DNA of 61,406 bases, taken from the NCBI GenBank assembly GCA_903858935.1, contig CAIOKO010000043.1, forward strand, positions 1-61,406. The letters are read 5' to 3'. Numbering within the stretch: the first letter of the stretch is position 1; every line of letters starts with the position of its first letter. The notes under the pieces are model-generated. The model was not told the origin of the DNA. It searched no databases and worked only from the letters and a program-made list of their open reading frames with translations. Position numbers and translations under genes: made by a program. The DNA comes from an uncultured Schlesneria sp. (GTDB lineage Bacteria > Planctomycetota > Planctomycetia > Planctomycetales > Planctomycetaceae). This document shows, one piece after another, positions 37,146 through 46,063 of this stretch.

Positions 37146-39505
37146 TCGAGTCGTTGAAGATTGGTGTCTTGGTTTTTGTCTGTCTCATCGGCGCGATCTC
37201 TCGCGTGGAAGCGCAACTCGCTCCCGAGATCGGTTACGTTCATCCGGCGGGAATTCAATCGGGAACATCCGTGGAAGTCACTCTTGGTGGTTACGACTGG
37301 ACTCCCGACATGCAGATCTTCTCGTTCGATCCGCGTGTAAAAATCGAACTTCTCGGCTCACCAAGTCCCGTGTTGATTTCTGAACCGCCATATTGGTTCG
37401 GGGCAAAGGCGCGCGGATATGCCTGGCCCCTTCCCCGAGAATTTCGTGCCCGAATCACGGTACCCTCAGATGTCCCCAATGGATTTATTCGCTGGCAGGT
37501 CGCGAATGCCAACGGAGTTTCCCCAACGGGCGTCATACACGTTGGGAAAATTCCAGAGGTGATTGAACAGAAGATATCGGATCGAACCGGTCCCCAACAA
37601 TTGCCACGACTTCCCATTGCGGTCTCGGGCCAAATTCGACGTATTGAGGAGATCGACCGCTATCGGATTCATTCTGAACAGACGGGCCCAGTTTCAATTG
37701 AACTGATTGCCAGGCAATTGATGTCGTCGTCCAATCCCATGGCGTTATATGGCGTCCTGAAAGTTCAGGACGAGTCTGGGCGAGTCCTTGTCGACGTGAC
37801 CGAGTCCGAAGGGCACGACCTGACCGTCACATTTGCCGCCGAAGCCAATCACGATTACGTAATCAGCTTGCACGATCTCGATTTCGCCGGGGATCGGTCT
37901 TATGTCTATCGGCTGCTGATCACGCCCGGTCCCGGACTTTTGGCAGCCTACCCGTCGGCGGGTAAGCGCGGTGAAACGCGAGCTGTAGAGTTCGTAGGTA
38001 TTGGGGTCGCGTCTGGTTCGCAAAAAATTGAATCCGTGACTCGCGAAATCACATTTCCCGACGACCAGAACATCGATTCATTCGACTATATGCTCGAGAC
38101 ACCGTTCGGAAAGGCAAAGTCATTCTTGTTCGGTTTGAGCAACTTCGCTGAGCACGTCGAACTCGCCGACGAAATCATGGTATTACCCGCTGCAGTGACG
38201 AGCGCGATGGATGTCCAGTTTGGTTCAAAAACCCATTCAGCAACGATGAAAAAAGGGGATGTTTGGTTGATTTCGGCGAGATCACGAACGACTTCTCTGC
38301 CGCTGGACTTGGATTTGAGTCTGCTGGCACCGGACGGCAAGGAATTAGGTTCAGTCGATGATGTGCCCGGATCAACCGACCCCGAACTGACTTTTACCGT
38401 CCCGGAGGATGGAATTTATCGCATCGTCGTGACAGATCGTTCAGGGCACAGTGGGAACCGTACTGCGAGTTATCGACTGAGCATCGAGCGACCTCAAGAT
38501 GATTTCAAAGTCACTATTCCGGATCTTCTGAGCGTTTTGCTGGGGGCGTCAACAAAAGTTCCGATCGCCGTTATTCGACGAGGAGGCTTTCAAGGACCAA
38601 TCAACCTGGAGATCAAAGGTTTACCGGTCGGAATCACAGTCCCTCCAAATCTGGTGATCCCGGAAAATAAAAACGAGTTAGCGGTAGACTTCTCGTGCGC
38701 CGCAGACGCCACCGTCTCCGCCAGCCTGACCAAGTTAACGGCTTCGGCAACGATAAACGGAAGCATGGTGACTCGACCCGTGAAAACACTGGTCGTGGCG
38801 GCGATCATGAAGCCAAAGTTCAAGCTGACGCCAGAAGGATTAGACGACGTCAGCAAAGTCTGTCGAGGGAGCACCCACCTGTTCCCACTTTTGATCGAAC
38901 GCCTGGACGGCTTCGATGGCGAAATCATCCTGGAGATGACGGCGAAACAGCAGCGACATCGCCAAGGGCTGGAGGGTGACGAATTCATCATCGAACCAAG
39001 TGCCAAGCGAATTGAATATCCGATCTTCGTTCCCGAATGGATGGAGACCACAAAAACCAGTCGCATGATTCTTAACGGAGCCATCCGTATCGCCGACTCG
39101 AAGGGAACCATCCGCACACTCCTTCAAAGAATGGAAATGCGGTTCGGAATTCTTCCGGAAGGAGCGATGATGAAAGTGACTCATCGATCCGGAGAGTATC
39201 ACCCCGTAATCGGTAAGGGCCTGAGAATCCCTCTGACAGTCTCTCGCGTCCCAGAATTTCAGGAACCCGTGCGACTTGAACTAGTCCCCACTGAAGAACA
39301 AAAGGATTCGATTTCAGCTGAACCGATCTTATTACCGGCAGGCGAATCCGAAGCCGCAATAGAGGTTCACATCGGCAACAATCATCAAACCGAGGGCGAG
39401 CAAAAACTCCTGATTCGAGCGACCGCCTATCGAAACGGAAAATGGCTCGTGAAATCGGAAACGACGGTGGCTGTGGGGTTACGAAGAAAAGAAATCCGCG
39501 ATTAA
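37142..39505 (+). CDS. secreted PPC-type multi-domain beta-sandwich protein
   Basis: 787 residues with signal peptide (ending near VEAQL at 25). The mature protein is a chain of beta-sandwich domains. An IPT/Ig-like N-terminal part (EIGYVHPAGIQSGTSVEVTL) is followed by two pre-peptidase C-terminal-like domains (DRYRIHSEQTGPVSIELIAR and GDVWLISARSRTTSLPLDLD ... DGIYRIVVTDRSGHSGNRTA). No catalytic motif is seen. Such proteins often accompany DUF1549/DUF1553 and DUF1501 genes in planctomycetes. A surface scaffold or binding role is inference. Confidence 0.85.
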   Translation: MIESLKIGVLVFVCLIGAISRVEAQLAPEIGYVHPAGIQSGTSVEVTLGGYDWTPDMQIFSFDPRVKIELLGSPSPVLISEPPYWFGAKARGYAWPLPREFRARITVPSDVPNGFIRWQVANANGVSPTGVIHVGKIPEVIEQKISDRTGPQQLPRLPIAVSGQIRRIEEIDRYRIHSEQTGPVSIELIARQLMSSSNPMALYGVLKVQDESGRVLVDVTESEGHDLTVTFAAEANHDYVISLHDLDFAGDRSYVYRLLITPGPGLLAAYPSAGKRGETRAVEFVGIGVASGSQKIESVTREITFPDDQNIDSFDYMLETPFGKAKSFLFGLSNFAEHVELADEIMVLPAAVTSAMDVQFGSKTHSATMKKGDVWLISARSRTTSLPLDLDLSLLAPDGKELGSVDDVPGSTDPELTFTVPEDGIYRIVVTDRSGHSGNRTASYRLSIERPQDDFKVTIPDLLSVLLGASTKVPIAVIRRGGFQGPINLEIKGLPVGITVPPNLVIPENKNELAVDFSCAADATVSASLTKLTASATINGSMVTRPVKTLVVAAIMKPKFKLTPEGLDDVSKVCRGSTHLFPLLIERLDGFDGEIILEMTAKQQRHRQGLEGDEFIIEPSAKRIEYPIFVPEWMETTKTSRMILNGAIRIADSKGTIRTLLQRMEMRFGILPEGAMMKVTHRSGEYHPVIGKGLRIPLTVSRVPEFQEPVRLELVPTEEQKDSISAEPILLPAGESEAAIEVHIGNNHQTEGEQKLLIRATAYRNGKWLVKSETTVAVGLRRKEIRD

Positions 39506-40026
39506 AAAAGCCCGTTTCGGCAGTATTGTCATACCCACGATGACGAAAAATAAACGCGATGTCGCGAATACTCCCGAGATCCTGGCACTGTCTTAATCAT
39601 TCGCGGATAATCATTACTTCGGCGAAAAAATAGCAGAGAGTCACAACGAATGACGCGAAGAGCGCGAAGTATGAAACTCACTGGCGTGAAGATCGGGCTA
39701 TTCATCAACTTTAACGCGACCAGACGCTAGGATGACATCAAGCGTTTCATTGTTTGACTTCTTCATGCTCTTCGTGTCCTTTTTGGTTGAATAAATCAAG
39801 AAGTGAAGGACTCATAAACACATTTCACGGCGGCTCTTTTCGTTGGATGAATCAGTTTTTATCGTAAATTACAGAATGCCGATCAAGTCATTCAACGTGG
39901 GCGGGGAGTACGCCACCGGTGGATGTTTGCGTTCGTTCCCTCAAACATTAAGACTCCTGCAGGGCTTTTTCGATTGCAAAACGCATACTAAAACTCGTTG
40001 GACTGCTGATCGCATCTTGGGGCGTC
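39506..40026. other. 521-base spacer
   Basis: Contains a low-complexity block at about 39646-39675 (GACGCGAAGAGCGCGAAG) and an inverted relative at about 39758-39790 (CTTCATGCTCTTCGTGTCC). Related text occurs in spacers at about 9790-9825 and 35709-35735. The last 75 bases are in frame with the M50-like gene and may encode its true N-terminus. Confidence 0.45.
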
Positions 40027-40476
40027 ATGACGTTCGTACATGAGTCGGGTCATCTCATTTGCGGTTTCGCCTGTGGCGGAACTTTGACGAGTGCCGATCT
40101 ACTCCCGTGGCATCTCCCCTATAGCTTCTTTGAACCTGATCCTCACCCACTTGTGACACTTTGGGGAGGCCCCATTCTCGGTGTGCTGATTCCATTGGCC
40201 ATCGCTTTCGCACTCCGAACAAACTGGATGTGGTTCATCGCCAACTTTTGCCTGCTGGCGAATGGTTCGTATCTTGCGGCTGCATGGGTGTCTGGAGATC
40301 GGTATCTGGATACGCCCAAGTTGCTGGAGCATGGTGCGCATCCCTTTTCGATTGCTATATACTGTCTGCTGACAACTGGATTCGGACATGTCGGACTTCG
40401 GCGTCAGTGTCTGTTCGTCTTAACGTCAAATCCTGCGAAAGACTCAACAGGCTCCCCCGAAAGGAACATGTCATGA
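40027..40476 (+). CDS. M50-like membrane metalloprotease, short, start uncertain
   Basis: 149 residues from ATG 40027. Zinc motif HESGH (HExxH) lies only five residues after this start, followed by a Gly-rich turn and LVTLWGGPILGVLIPLAIAF, typical of M50-type intramembrane proteases. The membrane helix that should precede HExxH lies upstream in the same frame: codons from about 39973 read IAKRILKLVGLLIASWGV. No ATG, GTG or TTG is available there before the in-frame stop at 39949. Translation may begin at a rare codon (ATT 39973 or CTG 40003/40006), or the original start has been lost. The stop overlaps the next gene as ATGA. Confidence 0.68.
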   Translation: MTFVHESGHLICGFACGGTLTSADLLPWHLPYSFFEPDPHPLVTLWGGPILGVLIPLAIAFALRTNWMWFIANFCLLANGSYLAAAWVSGDRYLDTPKLLEHGAHPFSIAIYCLLTTGFGHVGLRRQCLFVLTSNPAKDSTGSPERNMS

Positions 40477-40748
40477 GCGAAACCATCACATTGAAGCAGG
40501 TCGTCACGCACCCCTTTTTTGCGATGATCAGCTTCCTCTCCGTGTGTCACTTTCTTCCGCGATACGGCGGCGGTATCGCAACTATAGTCGGCAGCGCTAG
40601 CGTCTTGTCAGTTCTTGTCGCGGTATTGCCAGAGCAATTCCGCCGTCGGAGTGGTTCCCTGACGGCGGCAAATTCTCTGGTCGCCGCCCTTTGGATCGCG
40701 GCGGCGGGGATCACTGCGCTGACTCTGGTGAGTGAGATTCGAGGTTGA
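40473..40748 (+). CDS. small membrane protein of unknown function
   Basis: 91 residues from ATG 40473, which overlaps the M50-like stop (ATGA) and has AGGA seven bases upstream. Two hydrophobic stretches (FFAMISFLSVCHF; GIATIVGSASVLSVLVAVL) and a third near the C-terminus (LVAALWIAAAGITALTLV) indicate a two- or three-helix membrane protein. No family is recognised. Its coupling to the protease suggests partner or substrate, as inference only. Confidence 0.6.
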   Translation: MSETITLKQVVTHPFFAMISFLSVCHFLPRYGGGIATIVGSASVLSVLVAVLPEQFRRRSGSLTAANSLVAALWIAAAGITALTLVSEIRG

Positions 40749-40775
40749 GTAACGTGCCGAATCAGAGGAAACGGA

Positions 40776-42605
40776 TTAGTCCCGCCTGGCTTTGCGAATC
40801 GCGGCGACGAGCGAGTCGATCTCTTCGAACGTATTATAGAAAGCCAACGACGGGCGTACGGTGCTTTTCAGCCCGAATCGTGCCAACGCGGGCTGTGCAC
40901 AGTGGTGCCCTGCACGAACAGCGATCCCTTCAGAATCGAGATACGTACCCATCGCTTCCACGGGAACTCCGTCGAGTATAAACGACAGCACACTCACTTT
41001 TTCAGTGGCATTCCCGATCAGACGCAGTCCCGGGATTGAAGAGAGTTTCTCAGTCGCGTACTCGAGAAGTTGGTGCTCGTGCCTGGCGATGTTCTCCATG
41101 CCGATGAAGTTCAGATAATCGATCGCGGCTGCCAAGCCGACGACACCGCTCAGGTTACCCGTTCCTGCTTCGAACTTACCAGGAGGGGGAACGTAGGTCG
41201 TTTCTTCGAAAGTTACGTTTTCAATCATGTTACCCCCCCCTTGCCACGGTGGCATATCGTTCAGGATTTCCCTTTTTCCGTAGAGAACTCCGATCCCGGT
41301 CGGACCGAACAGCTTGTGCCCGGAGAAAGCGTAGAAATCGCATCCAATCTCCTGCACATTAACAGGGAAATGAGAGACGGCCTGCGCGCCGTCAATCAGT
41401 ATCGGGGCGCCGCGCCGATGAGCCATGTCGGTCATCGCCTTCACCGGCAGTACGGTTCCCAGGGCATTCGACACATGTGTGATTGCAACGATCCGCGTTC
41501 GGGGACTAAGAAGCTTTTCGTATTCGTCAAGCAGGATCTCGCCGTGATCGTTGACTGGCACGACACGCAGTACGCCCCCTGTTTCCCGGCAAAGCTGCTG
41601 CCAAGGGACGATGTTCGAATGGTGCTCTAGAGTCGTGACAAGAACTTCGTCACCTTTTTCCACGTATTTCCGGCCAAACGTCTGGGCGACAAGGTTAACC
41701 GCTTCGGTTGTGCCTCGCAAAAAAACAATTTCATCGACCGTAGAGGCACCGAGAAATCGCTGCACCTTTTCGCGCCCGGTCTCTAGCGCATTGGTCGCCC
41801 GGGCGGCCAGCGTATGTGCTCCCCGGTGAACATTCGAATTGTCACGCCGATAGAAATTCGAGACGGCGTCGATGACGCTTTGTGGCTTTTGCGTCGTGGC
41901 GGCATTGTCCATCCAGATAAGCGGTTTGCCATGGACATTCTGATGCAGATTCGGAAAATCACGCCGGATTGACTGCACGTTCAGCACATCAGGCAATCGG
42001 CCTCGGACTTCCGGTTGCGACTCGGTAGCGAAGTAATAGTGCGGTGGCGGTAGGTCTGCCGGGCAAAAGTAATACCGCTGCTGTTCTTCGGATTTCAACG
42101 ATTGTTGATCGAACCCTGATGGGGCTGCTGGGATGCCTGGTGCAGTCCTGTGGTCGGAAACCGTTTCGGGGCCTGACAAACCTTCCGAATGGAAAGGCAT
42201 ACCAACTCCGGCTAATATTCTCGGCATGACGGTTTGCGTTTGCTTCAGAAGATGCTGCACAGCATCCGCAAAGTGCAGCGACCCTTGGTCGCCGCTAACG
42301 CCACGAGGTGTTTTGGTAATGTGAGCCTGATCGTATCTGATCGAGTGACCGAAACTCAATGTTTTGAATCCTGACAGATTCATTGACGACCCGCCTGCAA
42401 CAGGCGGAGATATTCCATCTGTCGCAGAAGGATCTGGAAGCCGCGGCACGTCTTTCGTCGACTCGGCATTTGCTGCTTGTTCAGGCGGCGCGGGAATCTG
42501 GCGAAGAAACTCATTCGCCAGCCGCATAATGACAGTCGGGTCGAACGGACTTGTGCCGGGGTCGAAATCCTCTCGCGAGGGGACGTCCAAGTGATTCACC
42601 CTCAT
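40776..42605 (-). CDS. cysteine desulfurase (SufS type) with long N-terminal cargo-like extension
   Basis: 609-residue PLP enzyme releasing sulfur from cysteine as persulfide. The SufS-like catalytic part starts at about 208: MDNAATTQKPQ, NVHRGAHTLAARAT, PLP lysine K431 in SGHKLFGPTGIGVLYG, catalytic C569 in RAGHHCAQP. Residues 1-205 are a Pro/Gly/Ser-rich, probably disordered extension absent from free SufS. Desulfurases with such extensions are known cargo of family 2 encapsulins, and the interrupted encapsulin gene ends two bases upstream. I infer that the extension is the loading region. Start ATG 42605. Confidence 0.95.
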   Translation of the reverse strand: MRVNHLDVPSREDFDPGTSPFDPTVIMRLANEFLRQIPAPPEQAANAESTKDVPRLPDPSATDGISPPVAGGSSMNLSGFKTLSFGHSIRYDQAHITKTPRGVSGDQGSLHFADAVQHLLKQTQTVMPRILAGVGMPFHSEGLSGPETVSDHRTAPGIPAAPSGFDQQSLKSEEQQRYYFCPADLPPPHYYFATESQPEVRGRLPDVLNVQSIRRDFPNLHQNVHGKPLIWMDNAATTQKPQSVIDAVSNFYRRDNSNVHRGAHTLAARATNALETGREKVQRFLGASTVDEIVFLRGTTEAVNLVAQTFGRKYVEKGDEVLVTTLEHHSNIVPWQQLCRETGGVLRVVPVNDHGEILLDEYEKLLSPRTRIVAITHVSNALGTVLPVKAMTDMAHRRGAPILIDGAQAVSHFPVNVQEIGCDFYAFSGHKLFGPTGIGVLYGKREILNDMPPWQGGGNMIENVTFEETTYVPPPGKFEAGTGNLSGVVGLAAAIDYLNFIGMENIARHEHQLLEYATEKLSSIPGLRLIGNATEKVSVLSFILDGVPVEAMGTYLDSEGIAVRAGHHCAQPALARFGLKSTVRPSLAFYNTFEEIDSLVAAIRKARRD

Positions 42606-42607
42606 CC

Positions 42608-43006
42608 CTAGTCGTGATAGTGGTTGACTTCGACACCTTCAAGCACGGCCAAAGCGTCGTCTGTCAGCACCGCCGCTGAAAAGTACAATGTCATCAGGTA
42701 CGACGCGATCGCCTTAGCATTGATCCCCATGAACCGAACTGACAGGCTTGGGCTAAGCTCGCCTGGAATTCCAGCCTGGTGCAGTCCCACGACTCCCTGC
42801 TTCTTTTCACCGACGCGCATCAGCAAAATGTTTGTGCTCGGTAAAGACCGCCCTTTCCGCTCGACGAGCATCTTGTCGCTGGGGACAATCGGAACGCCTC
42901 GCCAAGTCAAGAATGGTGATCCGAACAAGTTAATCGTCGCTGGTGGGACCCCCCGTTTCGTGCACTCCCGACCGAAGGCCGCAATCGCCTTCGGGTGAGC
43001 CAGAAA
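42608..43006 (-). pseudogene. C-terminal part of the family 2 encapsulin, after in-frame TAA
   Basis: This segment continues the shell gene in the same frame directly after the TAA at 43009-43007. Decoding resumes FLAHPKAIAAFGRECTKRGV and ends RFMGINAKAIASYLMTLYFS, then DALAVLEGVEVNHYHD, the normal family 2 encapsulin C-terminus. No frameshift is present. The only independent start I see is TTG 42928 with no suitably placed ribosome binding site, so separate translation looks unlikely. Either stop readthrough, a genuine disruption, or a base-call error explains it. Confidence 0.8.
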
Positions 43007-44026
43007 TTACGCTGGTTCTTTCCACACCATGGAAAGAAGATCGTCCATATCGTTCGGTGTTGGTGGGCCGGAGCGAGTGGGAATCCGCATTGACCGCCCG
43101 GCGGCGTGCAGCAATCCGAATTCCGGATTATTGATGATCTCGCGCTCTTGAGTCTCTTTCATTCCTTCGACAGTCTGTCGGATCTGCTCGTTCAACTGAT
43201 CGATGGGCTGGTTGTAAATATCAGAGACACGAGTGTGAACATTCAGTACGGTCTGAACGACACTTAGTGGATACTCACGCGGGTCGTCTTCGTAATCGAC
43301 ATGGCTCTCCGCAATGTCATCCTCTTCGTCGTGACCCGCGGAAAGATTGATCACTTCTTCGCCGTACTCGTTAGCATTGCTGCTTGCCTTCAATCGCTGA
43401 TTGATGGCTCGGCGGAAATCTTCCTGCAGATTCGGTGCACTCTTCAAAAGAGCCTCAAACTGCGGGCGTGGAAGTGCGAGCAGCGTGCAGGGAGTAATTG
43501 CCCGGACAGTTGCGGTACGGGGCTTTTCTTCAATCAGAGCGATCTCACCAAAATAATCCCCGTCGGACAACAGCCGGAGCCGCAGAGTTTCACGATTCGG
43601 GCCAAGCGTTGTACATTCTACTTTGCCGTCGGCGATGATGAAGAATTTGTCTCCCTTGTCCCCCTCTTTGACAATCTTCTCACCACTTTCGAAGTGCTCT
43701 GTTGTAAATCGGCTTGCAAGATCGGCGAGCACATTGTCGTCGAGAGAACTCAACAGCGAAATTCCCTTCAGGCTCTGCACGCTGATACTCGCGTTCTTGC
43801 CATCAAGTTGGATCGCAACTTTTTCATCCGCTCGCACAACCACGCGTCTGCGGTTGACGCGGTACGTCCCGCCAGGGACTTGTACCCAGGGTAGTAAATG
43901 AAGCAACCACCGCGGAGTCAGGCCCGTGATCTGCGGCGCGGTTTTTGTCGTCGTCGCAAGATTGCGTGCGGCCTTGACCGTGACACTGTGGCGGTCCGCA
44001 GCATCGTCCACTTCCGCTGTCGCCAT
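43007..44026 (-). CDS. family 2B encapsulin shell protein, N-terminal part (prematurely stopped)
   Basis: 339 residues before a TAA. The N-arm and first shell segment ([40 protein letters not shown]) match family 2 encapsulins. A cyclic-nucleotide-binding domain occupies about 85-213, with the phosphate-binding cassette [16 protein letters not shown] (G160, E161, R170, T171) intact. The shell fold resumes at [20 protein letters not shown] and stops at [12 protein letters not shown], where homologues continue into a Phe-Phe-Leu stretch. A full product with the next 132 codons would be about 472 residues. The shell would enclose the cysteine desulfurase encoded next. Truncated as written, it lacks a substantial part of the shell fold and probably could not assemble. 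Confidence 0.88.
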   Translation of the reverse strand: MATAEVDDAADRHSVTVKAARNLATTTKTAPQITGLTPRWLLHLLPWVQVPGGTYRVNRRRVVVRADEKVAIQLDGKNASISVQSLKGISLLSSLDDNVLADLASRFTTEHFESGEKIVKEGDKGDKFFIIADGKVECTTLGPNRETLRLRLLSDGDYFGEIALIEEKPRTATVRAITPCTLLALPRPQFEALLKSAPNLQEDFRRAINQRLKASSNANEYGEEVINLSAGHDEEDDIAESHVDYEDDPREYPLSVVQTVLNVHTRVSDIYNQPIDQLNEQIRQTVEGMKETQEREIINNPEFGLLHAAGRSMRIPTRSGPPTPNDMDDLLSMVWKEPA

Positions 44027-44586
44027 GCCGCCAGACCCTTCTGCGAAGAGGTGTAAAAACGGAAGAAGTTAGAAAGCAGAAGGGCGACTAAAGCCCTGCG
44101 CCGATGGAGATGGGCCAACGTCATCAGAAATTCTTCCACTTGCCTCAAGTCATCAGGACGAGGCGAGGTGTGGTCGTTTTCTGATTCGGGACGTCATGGC
44201 TTTTTCTCCACGCGATCCAATATCGGGATGTCCCGACCTGTCATTGAGCGTTTCTTGAATTTTCTTAAAGAACTGCTTTAACAGGCGTGCACAAGAGTCG
44301 GAGGTTGCGGATGAGTCAGTCTTTCGGCGTTTCGTTCAATAATTTCCAAACGTACCGTTTGAACGATGCTCAACCATTCAAACGCAATTTCTTTCGTGCA
44401 GGTTGGAGGAGGCAGTATGTGTCGATAAATGAAATGACACACAATAGTCCGAGTATTCCAGCAAATCCCAGGAATCCGAAGAATTCCTAAATGCGGGTGA
44501 CGTCCCAATCCCTCCGAGCCGAGGGCGTATTCGAGGAATCCCATAGTCCCGACGAACCCCGATTACGTTTCATTCGTCACCTGGTA
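44027..44586. other. 560-base spacer upstream of the encapsulin gene
   Basis: No convincing gene on either strand. A small inverted repeat with arms AGGAAT and ATTCCT lies at 44471-44489. The encapsulin-desulfurase promoter is expected at 44030-44280, reading leftwards. A weak Shine-Dalgarno-like AGAAGG precedes the encapsulin ATG. Confidence 0.4.
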
Positions 44587-46032
44587 TCAAACCAAAAGTC
44601 CTTTGATTACCTCTCCATGAATGTCCGTCAGGCGGAAGTCGCGGCCCTGGTAACGGTAAGTCAACTTCGTGTGCTCGATCCCCAGTAGATGAAGAATTGT
44701 GGCATTGAGGTCGTGAACATGAACCGGATCGCGAACGGTGTTATAGCAATAGTCGTCAGTCTCACCATACGTCGTCCCTGCTTTCACCCCCGCACCAGCC
44801 AGCAGCATTGTGTAACAACGAGGATGGTGATCGCGACCATAGTCGGTGGCCGTGATGCCCCCTTGCGAGTAAATCGTGCGACCGAATTCTCCGCCCCAGA
44901 TGATCAAGGTGTCCTTGAGCAGGTCTCGTTGTTTCAGATCCTTGATCAATGCCGCCGTCGCTTGATCGGTATCCCTGCATTGACCCCGAATTGCCGCTGG
45001 CAGCCCGCCGTGATGGTCCCAACCCATGTGGAACAGCTGAACAAAGCGGACGTCTCGTTCGGCCAGTCGCCGCGCCAAGAGGCAATTAGCTGCATAGCTG
45101 CCGGGGCGTTTGACATCTGGCCCATACATATCGAGCACCGACTGAGGTTCGTTCGAGACGTTCAGTAATTCGGGGACGCTTGTCTGCATCCGAAATGCCA
45201 TTTCGTACTGCGCAATGCGAGTCTGGATCTCGGGGTCGCCCACCTGGTCATAGTGCTGCCGGTTGAGAGCCGCGATCCGGTCCAGCGTTCCGCGCCGGGA
45301 AACCGAGTCGATTCCGGGCGGGTTCGACAAATACAGAACCGCATCCCCCTTGTTGCGGAATTTGACTCCCTGATGCTTCGAAGGGAGAAAGCCTGCGCCC
45401 CACAGCCGGTCGTAGAGTGGCTGGTCATCTGGTCGGCCACTCCCGAAGCTCGTCAACACGACATAGGCCGGCAGGTCCTGGTTCTCGCTGCCGAGACCGT
45501 AACTTAGCCACGAACCGATACTTGGCCGACCAGCCAGTTGTGATCCGGTCTGAGAGAATGTAATTGCGGGATCGTGGTTAATGGCTTCAGTTTTGACGGT
45601 ACGAATCATGCAGAATTCGTCGGCAATGCTGGCCATGTTGGGGAGCAGCTCACTCATCCACATTCCGCTTTGCCCGTGTTGAGCAAACTTGAAGATCGTC
45701 GGGGCCACGGGAAAATTAGCTTGCCCCGATGTCATCGTCGTCAGTCGCTGTCCCTGTCGGATCGACTCTGGCAAATTCTCACCGCGTCGTGATTCGAGCA
45801 TCGGCTTTGGATCAAACAGGTCCATCTGCGATGGCGCGCCTGATTGAAACAGATAAATGATCCGCTTCGCTTTCGGTGTGAAATTGGGAAACCCCGGCAG
45901 CGCGACATGCCCCGTCGGAGTCACCTCGTTAGCACGACCAGGCGAAGCGAGAAGTGTCGCCAGTGCTGCAGTTCCGACCGAAAGACTGGAATTTCGCAAA
46001 AACAGACGGCGGTTAAGTTCGTCTTGAATCAT
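44587..46032 (-). CDS. DUF1501 secreted protein
   Basis: 481 residues; a twin-arginine-like leader (NRRLFLRNSSLSVGTAALAT) marks export. Motifs: RIIYLFQSGAPSQMDLFDPK, LIIWGGEFGRTIYSQ and DYGRDHHPRCYTMLLAGAGV. The ATG has AAAAGG eight bases upstream. It follows its DUF1549/DUF1553 partner by 31 bases. It is closely related to the DUF1501 protein at 54457-55929: the C-termini share the pattern DPVHVHD..ATILHL.G..HT and YRYQGR/FRYQGR. Confidence 0.92.
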   Translation of the reverse strand: MIQDELNRRLFLRNSSLSVGTAALATLLASPGRANEVTPTGHVALPGFPNFTPKAKRIIYLFQSGAPSQMDLFDPKPMLESRRGENLPESIRQGQRLTTMTSGQANFPVAPTIFKFAQHGQSGMWMSELLPNMASIADEFCMIRTVKTEAINHDPAITFSQTGSQLAGRPSIGSWLSYGLGSENQDLPAYVVLTSFGSGRPDDQPLYDRLWGAGFLPSKHQGVKFRNKGDAVLYLSNPPGIDSVSRRGTLDRIAALNRQHYDQVGDPEIQTRIAQYEMAFRMQTSVPELLNVSNEPQSVLDMYGPDVKRPGSYAANCLLARRLAERDVRFVQLFHMGWDHHGGLPAAIRGQCRDTDQATAALIKDLKQRDLLKDTLIIWGGEFGRTIYSQGGITATDYGRDHHPRCYTMLLAGAGVKAGTTYGETDDYCYNTVRDPVHVHDLNATILHLLGIEHTKLTYRYQGRDFRLTDIHGEVIKGLLV

Positions 46033-46063
46033 CAGGATCGCCTTTTAAAAACCAAAATCCGGC

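Noticed and set aside
39646-39790. GCGCGAAG-rich blocks as a CRISPR array or attachment site
   Set aside because: The copies are degenerate, irregularly spaced and without spacers; more likely low-complexity intergenic repeat text.
42928-42928. TTG as an independent start for the encapsulin C-terminal part
   Set aside because: No ribosome binding site at proper distance, and the coding sequence continues upstream in frame to the TAA, so it is one gene with a stop rather than two genes.
44471-44489. inverted repeat AGGAAT/ATTCCT as terminator
   Set aside because: Short AT-rich stem, no T-tract, and located upstream of the encapsulin gene rather than after a gene end.
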